Shown piece by piece: positions 10,967 to 22,361 of a stretch of DNA of 64,000 bases (position 1 is the stretch's first letter; each line of letters begins with the position of its first letter). The DNA is from Favolaschia claudopus. Its lineage: Eukaryota; Basidiomycota; Agaricomycetes; Agaricales; Mycenaceae. Where the stretch lies: contig JAWWNJ010000208.1 of assembly GCA_037176885.1 (NCBI GenBank), positions 124,001 to 188,000 on the forward strand, written 5' to 3'. Made by a program: the position numbers and the translations under genes. The notes under the pieces are model-generated. The model was not told the DNA's origin. It saw only the letters and a program-made list of their open reading frames with translations, and did not search any database.

Positions 10967-11776
10967 CCTTCTTAGCTCTCCTTGAAATTTCTCATGCCGA
11001 GCAGACTGCACTTGACATACCTGTCGCCAAGTACCTCGAGTTGCTTCCGCGGCCTGCGGTTCTGATTCCTTTAACACCAACACGCAACATTGTGGGTCGA
11101 AAGCGCCCGGCTTCGTGTACGCCTCGAAGCCGTTTGGCTAAAGAAAACGCAGCTACAACCCCAACTCGACGCGCATCCAAAGCTCCGAAGGTTGATTCTT
11201 AGGGTTTCCGTGACATTTCTCTAACATTCTCCCAATAATGTTTGTATTTAGGCAATGTACATCTACTTACTACCCTATGTCTGCCATTATAATTACAAGG
11301 ATGCGAGCCATACGACGTCGACGCGTACGACTGCCATATCCAGAAAAGGGAATTGCGTAACCTGTCCATCACTCCATCAACAGGCCACGCGAGATCATTC
11401 GTATGCCCGATCCCCCGATCTGGCACCTCTTGCGTACGGTACCTCGGACTCCTCGGCCGGTACAGTGCCGGACTCGACAATGATGATTGCCGAAGAACAC
11501 AAATTTTTGACATAAATCTGACCTCAGAATCAGACTCAGCACCCTCAAAAAACGTCCAAAAACCCACCTCCGAAGTTTTTCCCACGACATTTTAGCTGCG
11601 GCCAAATGTTTGAGCCAAAAAATCAAATTTGTGTGTACCCATTTCATTTTTTTTCCCTTTATGAGGTAATTCCAGCCGTTCTTCATTAGAGCTTATTTGC
11701 AACCGGTGAAAAATAGGAATTACCCTACCTAGATGTCAGTCAATCTCACTTGTGGAGCGGAAATTTGTGCCAGTAC

Positions 11777-12346
11777 TAGTCTGAAATTGTTGGCGGGGTT
11801 CGACCCGGACCTCGGTTTTGTCACGGCTGTAACATCATGTGCATTTCCCCACGCCCCAATGGGGCATGACACGTATGCGCGTCGGTGCTGTGGTACGCAG
11901 CGACGACCCACTGTGAAGGCTTCGCAAGCCTAGAGAAGTATTGAAAGACTGCCCAGCCCATAGATAGACATAATTCAGTGCTATTTTACGCTTTAGGACC
12001 ATAATCATCAAGCAATATTGTGTTCATGGAATAAGTATAGTATCTTCGGCATACGTACTGGTTACGACCCCGCCCAAGGTCCCAGATGCTTCACAATGGT
12101 AAATATCAGCCCCGGCAAGTGTAAATAAGGGGTTTCAAGCCCACCATACAGCCAACAAGCTGCATATTGGGCTCAAGTTGGACCGCCAAGTTTTCCGAAC
12201 GACGTGTCATTTCCTTATCCGACCGTGTGAACTGGCACGTGTGTCACAGAATCCGAGGTCTTGGATGACAGGCGCCATCAAGTTCAGACTCTATAATAGA
12301 TTCATCGACTATCATAAATCTTGTAGAGTCTGACTTGGTGAGACTA
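11777..12346 (+). mobile_element. Mutator-like MITE, copy 1
   Basis: 570 bp, ends TAGTCTGAAATTG...GGTGAGACTA. Closely similar to the complete copy at 56,216-56,787, which has a perfect 9-bp duplication. Here the flanks TGCCAGTAC and CTCTAGTAC resemble a mutated 9-bp duplication. The target is the MITE whose intact form is at 62,792-62,956. Confidence 0.8.
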
Positions 12347-12384
12347 CTCTAGTACGCGCCTCTCACTTTTCACAATTCTCGCTT
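12347..12384. other. 38-bp asymmetric spacer at palindrome centre
   Basis: This is the only non-palindromic sequence between the arms. Most of it matches the interior of the short MITE at 62,792-62,956 (around 62,877-62,909), so it is a remnant of that MITE family. The inverted arm begins exactly at the terminus (TAGTCT...) of a Mutator-like element copy. Confidence 0.9.
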
Positions 12385-12954
12385 TAGTCTCACCAAGTCA
12401 GACTCTACAAGATTTATGATAGTCGATGAATCTATTATAGAGTCTGAACTTGATGGCGCCTGTCATCCAAGACCTCGGATTCTGTGACACACGTGCCAGT
12501 TCACACGGTCGGATAAGGAAATGACACGTCGTTCGGAAAACTTGGCGGTCCAACTTGAGCCCAATATGCAGCTTGTTGGCTGTATGGTGGGCTTGAAACC
12601 CCTTATTTACACTTGCCGGGGCTGATATTTACCATTGTGAAGCATCTGGGACCTTGGGCGGGGTCGTAACCAGTACGTATGCCGAAGATACTATACTTAT
12701 TCCATGAACACAATATTGCTTGATGATTATGGTCCTAAAGCGTAAAATAGCACTGAATTATGTCTATCTATGGGCTGGGCAGTCTTTCAATACTTCTCTA
12801 GGCTTGCGAAGCCTTCACAGTGGGTCGTCGCTGCGTACCACAGCACCGACGCGCATACGTGTCATGCCCCATTGGGGCGTGGGGAAATGCACATGATGTT
12901 ACAGCCGTGACAAAACCGAGGTCCGGGTCGAACCCCGCCAACAATTTCAGACTA
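12385..12954 (-). mobile_element. Mutator-like MITE, copy 2, inverted
   Basis: Exact inverse of copy 1, separated from it by 38 bp. The palindrome starts precisely at the facing termini of these two copies, so an inverted pair of this repeat is the likely seed of the rearrangement. Confidence 0.8.
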
Positions 12955-13764
12955 GTACTGGCACAAATTTCCGCTCCACAAGTGAGATTGACTGACATCT
13001 AGGTAGGGTAATTCCTATTTTTCACCGGTTGCAAATAAGCTCTAATGAAGAACGGCTGGAATTACCTCATAAAGGGAAAAAAAATGAAATGGGTACACAC
13101 AAATTTGATTTTTTGGCTCAAACATTTGGCCGCAGCTAAAATGTCGTGGGAAAAACTTCGGAGGTGGGTTTTTGGACGTTTTTTGAGGGTGCTGAGTCTG
13201 ATTCTGAGGTCAGATTTATGTCAAAAATTTGTGTTCTTCGGCAATCATCATTGTCGAGTCCGGCACTGTACCGGCCGAGGAGTCCGAGGTACCGTACGCA
13301 AGAGGTGCCAGATCGGGGGATCGGGCATACGAATGATCTCGCGTGGCCTGTTGATGGAGTGATGGACAGGTTACGCAATTCCCTTTTCTGGATATGGCAG
13401 TCGTACGCGTCGACGTCGTATGGCTCGCATCCTTGTAATTATAATGGCAGACATAGGGTAGTAAGTAGATGTACATTGCCTAAATACAAACATTATTGGG
13501 AGAATGTTAGAGAAATGTCACGGAAACCCTAAGAATCAACCTTCGGAGCTTTGGATGCGCGTCGAGTTGGGGTTGTAGCTGCGTTTTCTTTAGCCAAACG
13601 GCTTCGAGGCGTACACGAAGCCGGGCGCTTTCGACCCACAATGTTGCGTGTTGGTGTTAAAGGAATCAGAACCGCAGGCCGCGGAAGCAACTCGAGGTAC
13701 TTGGCGACAGGTATGTCAAGTGCAGTCTGCTCGGCATGAGAAATTTCAAGGAGAGCTAAGAAGG

Positions 13765-14940
13765 CACTGTGCAGAGGGAAGGTTTTGAAATTCATGATGT
13801 TGTTCAGGACCTTGTGTTAGGTATTTCGTCGTCATTTGTGTTGAATTTCATGATCTTTTGTCGGATTTCATGACGAAACGTTATGATCCGGGGTCCTGAA
13901 ATTCCTAACGACTGTGGGCCCGTTCCTAACGTTTTTTCATGACATTTTGTCATGATCTTCGCGATGATTCGTCCGGAAGTACCACCAAGCTAGCCAGCTA
14001 TCCCGACGCCTTACTCCTTATCAAACTCCATGGAAGAGGTATAAAACAGGATATATTGCAAGTACTGGACAATACAGTTGCAGTACTACTAGTATAATGA
14101 TACTCTGACCTTCAAAATCTCGCCACCGTCGTGATCAGCCGTACTTGATCAGCTTGCGTGGCTCGGAAACACACTATGGAGAATAAAAAAGAGGTAGAGA
14201 AGGGAAGCAACTCACCGGGTTAGACAGATCACTGAATGCTCTGTCGTCATCAAAGAGCTAAATTACCACGACAGGGAAAGAGCGCATTAATGAGCTGCAA
14301 TGCACTCTCGTAGTATCACTCACAATAATACCCTGCCCAACCACTTCATCCCGGCTCATCCTTCGCCACCCCTTAATCCTTTGAGAGTCTTGCGCACTGC
14401 ATAGAGATCTAGCTCGGTTACGGCGGTGTGGATTGATCCTAGAGGGCGGTGACGTAGGGAAGGAGGCGTGGTCCGTTACAGCAGAGTGTGTTGGCGAGAG
14501 TGACGGCGGCGGCGGCGCTCTACGATGGTGACTTGGAGGGAGGTCATGGTGGGGGGAGGCAAGAGGCGTCGTGAGCGGCCGCAGCATATGTGTGCTGCGG
14601 ATGTGGAGCAATGCTGTAAGTGACGTCATTGACTCGGCAGCTCGGCCGCAGAACTTGAACAAAAATTTGCTGGTTTTTAGAGGCCGAAATTCGTGATGTT
14701 TCGTCGTGAATGCAGGTTCAAGATTTTTATGTCACTTTTTGAAAGAGAATTATATGCATTATCCTGTAATGTGGTCCCGCAGTTGAATATGAGTGCGGTA
14801 TCACACCTTGTAACTTTTAGAAGTTTTGGAGCATCATGAAACCAGTCTTGAAATTCATGACGTGTATTCTAACGAAACATCAGGAATCTTGAATTTCAAG
14901 ACGATGATCTTGAATTTCATGACGAATACTTCTCACAGTG
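13765..14940. mobile_element. Non-autonomous CACTA-type element (right arm)
   Basis: Mirror of 9,791-10,966, with the same CACTGTG ends and the same 3-bp duplication. Confidence 0.8.
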
Positions 14941-16596
14941 AGGCGGGTGAAGCAATCTGTTCCCAAGAAGGATGGCGCTCCTCCAGGTGCTTTTTGAAGT
15001 TGTATTTTCAATGGGTCTCACCGCAATTTAGGGCGCAAACAACGGGCACATTTGTGCATGGCCGCCCTTTGTGAAATTTCGAGGCGGGCACGACCATGAA
15101 GGAATAGGCTGAGGGGCACGTCGAAAGCGCCTTTCCGCTCTTGATCTCTACCTTACAAGCCCCATTGTTGGTAGGCCCCCCACACATACCACAGGGATAT
15201 GCATTTGAAACCTGGAAAAGAGTTTACCTTCAATTTGTAGCAAAGAATGCGAAGCAAAAACTTACTGGAAACTTAACAGAAGTGTCCGGAACCCCGCAAA
15301 TGGCCTTCAAGATATGGCGTCCGACGTGGATCTGACGATCTGTACCCTTGACCGGCTGTTGACACACGCGGCAGGTATGACGAGTGAGATTTGACTGCTC
15401 GATGAATGCTTCTGCATGCTATATAGGTGTAAAAAGGATAATCCATTCAGAATTTATCAGCTCACCTGCGGAGGGCGGAACACTATACGGGAAACTACCT
15501 TCGGAGATGCCCGTAAAGGTGGGGAACTTGTCATGGAGATCGCCATCGGCAAACAATGAGTATATACCAAGTTCGTATGATAGTAGGATTGAGAGCAGCG
15601 TGCCAAGTTCGTAGGATTTGATGAGAAAACTGCAAATTTCGTATAGGATTGACTGATTTAGAATACCAAGTAAATTACAAGCTGTTGTGGATAGCCAGAA
15701 AACAAAAATAATCAAGGAACCCTCCCTATCCAAGGAACCCTACTACACTGTACATTGATCAGTGGGAAATTGAACTGTGCAGCCAGGCTCGGCACTGCGG
15801 CATTACTTGTTCGCGCGGATCACTATGTCTTTCACCCTAATCCTAACCTGTCGGGGCGGTATTACACTGTTGATTTCCGGAGTTAGGGCGCGCTCGCTTG
15901 CCCTAACTCCTCGGCATGAGGTTGTTTTGGCCTTCGGCAGTCTCTGTTCCGTGCGGGCACCGTCGAGTGCCGGAGTTTTTTGTGCTCTAACTCTCTGATG
16001 GCTTGAAGCTGACCTTTGCATTTGTTACGCGTGCTATTGGGGCTCAATATGGCAAAAGATGCTGTAATAAAAGGCAATCCTATGAAATTGGCAGTTTTTC
16101 CATCACATCCTAGATCTCCTCCTTCCCAGATCCATTCGCTTTTCTCTTCTTCAACAAGGAAAGCGAAACTAACTTCCCATTCCAAGCCCATTTCAAAGGT
16201 CCTGCCGTTGAAGGAATTGGGATTAAATCGTAAATTTGGCCCGCAATTGTGTATGGGGATGACGGTAGATCCAATTCAGCCCTCGGAATGGCTGGTGATT
16301 TAGATCCTAATGGACCGCGCTTGATCACAGTGCATTTAGCGATAGCAAGTCCAAGGTGGGTTCCGTTGTGGCAAATTAAAGTTGCAAAAAGGTTGCCGAG
16401 CTGGAAGTGGGTAGCCGGAGATGTTTTCTCGCCGTAAACAGTGTCTTCTCGCAGGTAGGATTTTCCGCCGGTAGTAAAGCCTCGAACGCGTTGAAGACGA
16501 TCGTGACTGGTGTGCGTATCATGGGTCATATCAAACAGTGTTCGCATAACCGCCTTCTTGTGACACAGATGACCGTCAGCATTGATTTGGGTGAAT

Positions 16597-16996
16597 AGAG
16601 AGGTTGCGCAAAAGCCATACGAGCCATCTGGTGGCTTTTGGCGTGTGCGCAGCCGATGGCTCCAATGGCTGCTGATCTTGGGCATTCTGTTCACAACTAC
16701 ATCAAAACCATCTGTGCTTATCTAGATAAAGCCCGGTGATGAACTGCGGACCTTCATGACGGGCAATACCCAGACAGTGAGGGAGAGACCACTCAAGCAG
16801 AGAAACTGTTGTTGATGCCATAACTTAACCGTGGATTCTGGTGATTTGGGGAAGCCCATGACAGCTACTACACACTGTGCGGATATGTTGCATACAATAT
16901 AGGTATGATGCTTAAACGTCTAAGAATTAGGAGCCATATGCTGCGCACACGCCCAAAGCCATCTGGTGGCTCGTATGGCTTTTGCGCAAACAGGTT
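16597..16996. mobile_element. 400-bp MITE, ATT/AAT duplication (right arm)
   Basis: Mirror of 7,535-7,934. It retains GCG at a site where the left arm has GCA (7,924), a CpG-to-CpA change. Confidence 0.85.
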
Positions 16997-19900
16997 AATA
17001 CAGAATGAGGGCCAGCCTCGGATTCGGCCGCGAGCTGAGCAAGCTCGCTCGCAATCATGGCTTCGAAGTCGATTGTCAGCTGTTCTCCCGTAGTGGTGGA
17101 CTCATCTATCTCGGGGTCTTGGTGGGAGCAGAGATTTGCCATCAACCGGTCCACCTCAGCCGAGATGGCAGGATATTTGCCGCCAAATGGACGCATTAGG
17201 TCGGTGGCTTTACGTTTGAACAGCTGAGAAAAGGGAACCGACATCTTGACTCCAAATTTTTGCACAATAGATTCTGCCATCGGCACGGCTGCACTCCAGC
17301 AGGCTTCGAGATCGCAACTTTTGGCCCTCAGCTCGGCTTGGAAATGTGCCGGTCAAAGATGATCTACATGCCGCATCCGAAACATTGCGAGTCACCGAGG
17401 TTTACGCTCCAACTCGGGGTACCTTTCGTAAATCCGATCCAGGTTCATTGCTGAGTTGAAGCGATGTTGTAACTCGGCAACGCTGGAATTTGGAGAGTGT
17501 CCGCATATCATCCGAGAACGGCCGAAGAGACTCTCCAGCACATCATCTCCGAGAAGGCGCAGAAATACTTTGAGCTCTCCATTAATGAGCCGTGTTTTGG
17601 GTACCATGAGAATTGCGTTCTTTATGGTTATCTGAAGGTCGCCGTAAAGCTGGTTGGGTAAAAAGGAAGTGCCGTTTTGGAGATAGAGTGCACAGAGAAG
17701 GTGCGAGAATTTTATGAGTGATTCAATTTGTTCGGAAAGAGAGAGCTGAACATTTATGAATGGCTGGAGCCAGGCATCCAAGAGCTCTCCGAGCAAGCAG
17801 ATTGCCTCGAATTCTGCCATCTCGCTGGGATCAAACTCTTCCGAGTCGAGCTTTGCAACTTCGACAATACACAGAAGGAGCTTCATTGCCCGCGGGACAT
17901 CCTGTGCGTCGGATGGGTCCAGGAGGGAATGGAGAGTCATTTCAGACCAGTCATGATCAGGTAACCGTTCCAACCACGACAGCAATAAATCCCGGTTAAC
18001 ACAAATATTTTTCACGACAATACCCTGCGGCGAGCAAAAGCAAGTGCACAGTCCTAGAAGATATTGTAAGTCTAGCTGTTGCTAGAAACATATTGAATTA
18101 ACACTCACTCTTGTCTTCGTACTTCCAGTCGACATCACCAGTGAGATTATTTTTCCCGACACGGAGATTTAACCCCGGAAGATTGCGAACAGATTCATAC
18201 AGAGGGTTTCCGGGGCTAATCTCGCTGTGCATAGTCATCATAAACATGGCGGCTCGACGCCCTGCAGCACCGTCAGAGGCTACTGAAAGCAGCGGCCCAT
18301 GTTTGGCTTCTCCATGCTCCGAACGCCGCCAAGCCTCGACAACTATCTCCATGTTTTTGAGCAGGTCTCGCCATCCACCCTTCTTGCATGAAGGCGCCAT
18401 GAAAACGGGCTTTGCTCCGTAACCTGTTTGTGATAGCCGTGATATTGCACCGACAGATATTTCACTGGCGATGTGTACTTTCCCTGTCCGAACAGCAGCA
18501 GCAGCAGCCTCTACCGAGCTTATATCTTTTCCCACCTTGACAGTTGTCAACGCGTCAATGTGCTCCAGACAGAGGCCTCCAATGGTATCCGTTCCGGCCA
18601 TATAATCGAGCCGCGGGTCAGACGCAACCTCGTCGAATGATAGGGTATAGCCATGGAGTTGAACTGGCCGCTCAACGGAAAGACTCGGTTTCGCTCCTGG
18701 TTTGTCCGTGTAAGGTCCGAAGAGGGCCGCAATATTTTGTAAGACATCGGTAATGCGAACACCATCGACACAAGGAACAATGTTGTTTTGTCGACGGTAG
18801 GGTTGAATGGTATTAAGGGAGGGAAGGGCAAAATACGAATGATTGAGCGCATGTACCGCGCCGGCACCGCCGAGCTCGTAAATCAATATCTGCAGATCAA
18901 TCTCGTGTTGGGGGAAGTTTGCAGCTCAATATTCCTTGTTGACTGCGAGGTTCAGCCTCTCGCGGAGCGTCTTGATTCCCCAACCTCTCTTCACAAAGTT
19001 GAAGAATATTCGCTGAAGTGCGGGGACATTATTCTGGCCAACAAATTGAACTACGTCCTTGTATTCTGTCAAATGTTCCCGTGCGATTACCAAGGCGTCG
19101 GATATGTTAACATTCTACCGCAGCATGAATAGTGCGCACCAATGTCATTAAATAGTAGTCTCACCTTCAATTTGAGTTTATTCTCTCGCTCCCTCGATGC
19201 TGCTAGTTCTCTCGTAGTTGGACCATGTTCAAAACATCTTCCGAGTTGATATGCTGATAACTGCGTCTCGCGCGGTCAAGAAGCACATCAACATCGACAG
19301 ATAGACTACGGCAATGAGTGCACGGAAGGTAGCCGCGAGCCGTGATAACGGGTCCAAGACAGCGGGTAGAACGAATTTGCGGAGGCACCATTGATACAAA
19401 GCTATATGCAGGTCTCTCTTTCGACTCGGGATCATGCAGATGAAAGGGGTATGTTTTCCAAAAAGGTAGGTCATCCCAGCCGAGCAGGACGCGGGGACAG
19501 GGTATATTCCAGGCGGTCTGCTGGGGCACTTGAGGGGGTAACGGGATAGGTAGCGGCGAGACATTAGCCGATGTCGTTTTGGCGGCAGGTTGCTGCAAAT
19601 TAGCGAGTCGTGCAGCTGTAAACACGATGATCAGTAATCCTTTTAATGCCTCGAATTTCAAGTGACACACATTTGCATTTGGTACTGGAGGCGTGAGTTC
19701 TCAAGGCAGCCTCTGTTGAGCCAGCCCCCATAACTTTGAAACAGTAGGGGCATTGTAAACGGCCTTGCTCATCAAAAAGTGGGGTGATAAGCCCCTCAAC
19801 CTGTGGCGGCCGTTGGTTGACTCCAGGTGAGGGATTGGGCAAAAGTTGGGGTACGGAAACACTTCCAAAGACATCTTCATGTATATGGGTATGACTATTC

Positions 19901-20283
19901 ACAGTATTTACAGAAATTGCCGAGTCGACGCGTCCGAGTAGATGTGACAGTGTAGCGAGTGTAGAGAGCAAAGGGAGGATTTCTGGCCAATGGAAGCGCG
20001 TAGACACGCGGGCAGTAGCTGTGATGGAAATCATCAATATCTCGGAGGATCCCGAACAAGCGGTCACCCGACCTCCTATGATGTCAATGCTCTAAAGTTC
20101 TTTTACTTTACAGCATTGCATCATTCGTCAAGCCTCCAGCACTCGGATGGAAGACTCTCTCACTCCCCAGAACTGTCTAGAATATCAATGACTCAACGAC
20201 GAGTCATTATCGCAACCGATCGGAGATCTCGGACAAGGACTCTAGTAGTTAACATGTTGGGTATGTGGACAATGGTCCACATA

Positions 20284-21916
20284 GGAGGGTAAGCTTGCTT
20301 CAGTGCGAATGGGAATTCAACATCCTGGTCTAATACGTCCAATTCACCCATTTTTGCTAAATTCGGGCAACATTATTGGCTCGAACAGTTTTTCGCCCGA
20401 TTTGGGTAACCAACTTATTCAGTTGACGAACCTCAGAACCGTCTCAGTAACCGCCCTCATATCCACCTTCAAACCCCTTTTGCTCCTCATGAATCTGGTT
20501 GCACACTCAGTGGCCCTTTTTTGTTGAATCATTAATTTTGACAGCTATAGCCTATACTCACTGGGTAGTAGTAAGTATATCCAAGACACTGGTAGTAGCA
20601 CAAAGTCTGGTAATTTTTTTTGAAGTTGCTCAAGGCATTCCCTGAGCCCCGGCATTAGTGGCAAAGTGCTTGTAACTTGAGGAGGCTTGTAATTTACAAA
20701 ATTTGATGTTTACTGAATTCTTTCTTAATGAGCAAGCAACCATTGAGTATATAGGTGTTGGTAGGGTACTGTATATACTCGTCATCACAGAAAGTAACCG
20801 GAAATTTGATCGGTTTGGGCCAAATTTGTAGTTTTTTGTGGTGAATTTTTTATGAACATAATGTTTGGCATCTACTGACATCTCATGGACTGGTCATCTC
20901 AGCCAGGAAGATTCAATACAGCTCGTAGACTAAGAATAACTTTGACACTTGTGATTTTGCGCAATTCGACAAAAGCGCAGCATTGGACAATGATTTTGGC
21001 ACATAGTTATGAGTTTGATACTCTTGGGTAGTAGATATGTATGGAATGATTCCACAGCACAAGAATTGGACCGGAAAGATAAGTGCAAATGCAAAGTCTA
21101 GGCAAGTTTTGTCCGAGGGCACACAACAAACATAAACAGATTTGCGTGCTGCAACATTTTCACAGCTGAAAGTCATATTTTGAAGGGCAGTTGCTTCCAA
21201 ACTGTCTGTAACTACAAGATAAGACGGTGAACTAGTATTATGCGTCATTCGTGTACCTTCCAACAGTTTCATTCAAACCACTGGCAAAACCACAATTTCA
21301 ACAATTCTGGCTAAGATCTTTGCATGCACCTTTTCTTGCCAATATTGCAGGTTGAAGGTCATACAAAAGGCTGCTCAGGGTACCCCTAAGTCTGAACAAC
21401 TACCATATCACACCACAATCACCCTACATGCGTCTCAAACAGGGATTTGGTTATATTCTCTGCATTATTCACAGTCAAACTATTGCAAACCGAGGCACTC
21501 TCGAATTTGTGCAGACTCCTGGTCAACGTATACAACGGCAATCTTCTTCAAACTCATACGGGGTAAATGGAACATACCAAACTACAATATAGGATACAAG
21601 TTCCGTGAGAAAAACACGTGACCGCGTCAAAATAGCACAATTTCCGGTTACTTTCTGTGATGACGAGTATGCTTATTCACAGCACATGAGGTTCAAGTGA
21701 GCCAATTGAATCTGAGTTGAACCAAAGTTGAACACTCAGAAAAGTTCATTCGGCGCGCAGTCCGAAGTCACATGACAATGACAGTGACGGCCGTTCCCGA
21801 AGTCCGAGGCCACGGACTCAGGACTCCGGGACAGTGCTTACAAAGCATCCGGACGGACATTTGTAAGCATCTGCATTCTGGAGCCCTATACCGATGAATG
21901 GGGAAGCAAGCTTCCC
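20284..21916. mobile_element. 1.6-kb element nested in 5' LTR
   Basis: Absent from the 3' LTR. The possible duplication CATA is at 20,280-20,283 and 21,917-21,920, and the inverted ends share AAGCTTGCTTC. It contains its own nested MITE. No coding domain was recognised and the superfamily is unknown. Confidence 0.55.
20778..21667. mobile_element. 890-bp mariner-type MITE
   Basis: 30-bp TIRs beginning CTCGTCATCACAGAAAG, flanked by TA (20,776-20,777 and 21,668-21,669). No transposase. Confidence 0.8.
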
Positions 21917-22286
21917 CATAAATCTCGTATGTACCGCGCGTTTGTATCTTTTACCTCTTAATTCACTACTCTCATCATCTCACCACTTCGTGTGATTCCA
22001 GATCGATTAGAAGCATATCTCAGCTTATCAACGGCTCTCCTTGCAAGTAACGCTGCGGCTTACTTATTGGTGAGTACAGCAATCTTAAGAATACGGAGAC
22101 GTTTCCCGTGCTCACGTCCTACGAAGATTCACTCTCGTAGTTCGGTTGCTTAAGGTAGACTGGCATCTGCTCTTGTTGTTTTATATAGGAATTGAACATA
22201 CCTCTACTCTATTCAACGACACACTCAAACGCGTGATTATCTAAGAATATCCCGCATTGCACTCCGCGCAAACGGTTTCGCTAACA

Positions 22287-22303
22287 CTGGTGGACACACA
22301 GGG
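22287..22303 (+). promoter_or_regulatory. Putative primer-binding site of Gypsy element
   Basis: One base after the LTR end comes TGGTGGACACACAGG. TGG complements the universal CCA tail of tRNAs. Which tRNA it matches was not determined. Confidence 0.5.
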
Positions 22304-22361
22304 AGCTTCCTTGCTTAAACAGTTGAGTACTTAACCTGTCTACTCTTTTCCTTTATCAGCC

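Larger units (their letters stand above)
4517..11202 (+). pseudogene. Decayed transposase-like gene with zinc fingers (left arm)
   Basis: I read this as one large multi-exon gene of >1,000 residues. Order: a C2HC-like zinc finger (CPYCFKVM...H...C, ~4,780-4,855); a Pro-rich linker; a second CxxC-bearing block; a helical central region (5,417-6,420) with an SDGAAGRR motif; a region (6,478-7,534) ending in LGDDVLESLFGRSR and GHSPN; and a Cys-rich tail (CRVC, CGMCGG, C-TNVPVVC, H...H) to 9,799, continuing at 10,970-11,202 after a CACTA insertion. Introns fit 4,861-4,915, 5,367-5,416, 6,423-6,477, 9,266-9,312 and 9,466-9,519. It is broken by in-frame TGA codons (5,603; 7,137; 7,176; 9,721), frameshifts near 5,318, 8,335 and 9,265, a MITE and a CACTA element. 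The SDGA and D-x-x-E-x-x-FG pattern resembles RNase H-fold transposases of the P/hAT type. That assignment is inference; multicopy Agaricomycete relatives are recalled, not checked. Confidence 0.65.
1..12346. repeat. Left arm of giant palindrome
   Basis: This arm is the reverse complement of 12,385-22,940. Coordinates pair as x + y = 22,941 for 1-2,150, 24,531 for 3,741-8,866 and 24,731 for 9,067-12,346. The steps correspond exactly to a 1,590-bp and a 200-bp insertion (element plus TSD) found only in this arm. Base 1 already pairs with base 22,940, so the arm continues outside the window. Two substitutions were noticed: 7,045 (T here, C in the other arm) and 7,924 (A here, G in the other arm). 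Confidence 0.97.
11463..13268. other. Palindrome core: mariner-like end, MITE and MULE copies mirrored
   Basis: From the outside inwards each side has: TA plus a CAGTGCCGGAC terminus; about 220 bp related to 34,510-34,687; ATT plus the AGAGCTTATTTGC end of a MITE (11,688 and 13,043); and a Mutator-like copy. The block therefore looks like a TIR element whose two halves are identical because the arms were duplicated. The short ORFs here are repeat sequence, not genes. Confidence 0.7.
13529..20014 (-). pseudogene. Decayed transposase-like gene (right arm)
   Basis: Mirror copy of the left-arm pseudogene with the same introns, TGA codons, frameshifts, ATT-MITE and CACTA insertion, so all that damage predates the duplication. 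It lacks the 197-bp MITE. One residue differs in the conserved GHSPN segment (Ser here, Phe in the left copy). The Gypsy element inserted at its 5' end (TSD 20,015-20,019), cutting it from upstream sequence that should resume at 33,356. Confidence 0.65.
20020..22286 (+). repeat. 5' LTR of Gypsy element, with nested elements
   Basis: Begins TGTGATGG, ends CGCTAACA. It is 2,267 bp because a 1.6-kb element sits inside; without that and its CATA duplication it is about 630 bp. A TATATA-like box at 22,181-22,189 lies in the distal part. Compared with the 3' LTR it retains two short segments (~23 and ~30 bp) that the 3' copy lacks. Confidence 0.9.

Noticed and set aside
12347..12384. Palindrome as a pure template-switch sequencing artefact
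   Set aside because: The arms differ by two insertions with correct target duplications and by substitutions, which a single-molecule hairpin read would not produce; a haplotype mis-join remains possible and is listed as a finding.
11733..12998. Paired 66- and 60-residue ORFs near the palindrome centre
   Set aside because: They are mirror copies inside the Mutator-like MITE and its flank, recur at 56.2 kb as repeat sequence, and have no coding features.
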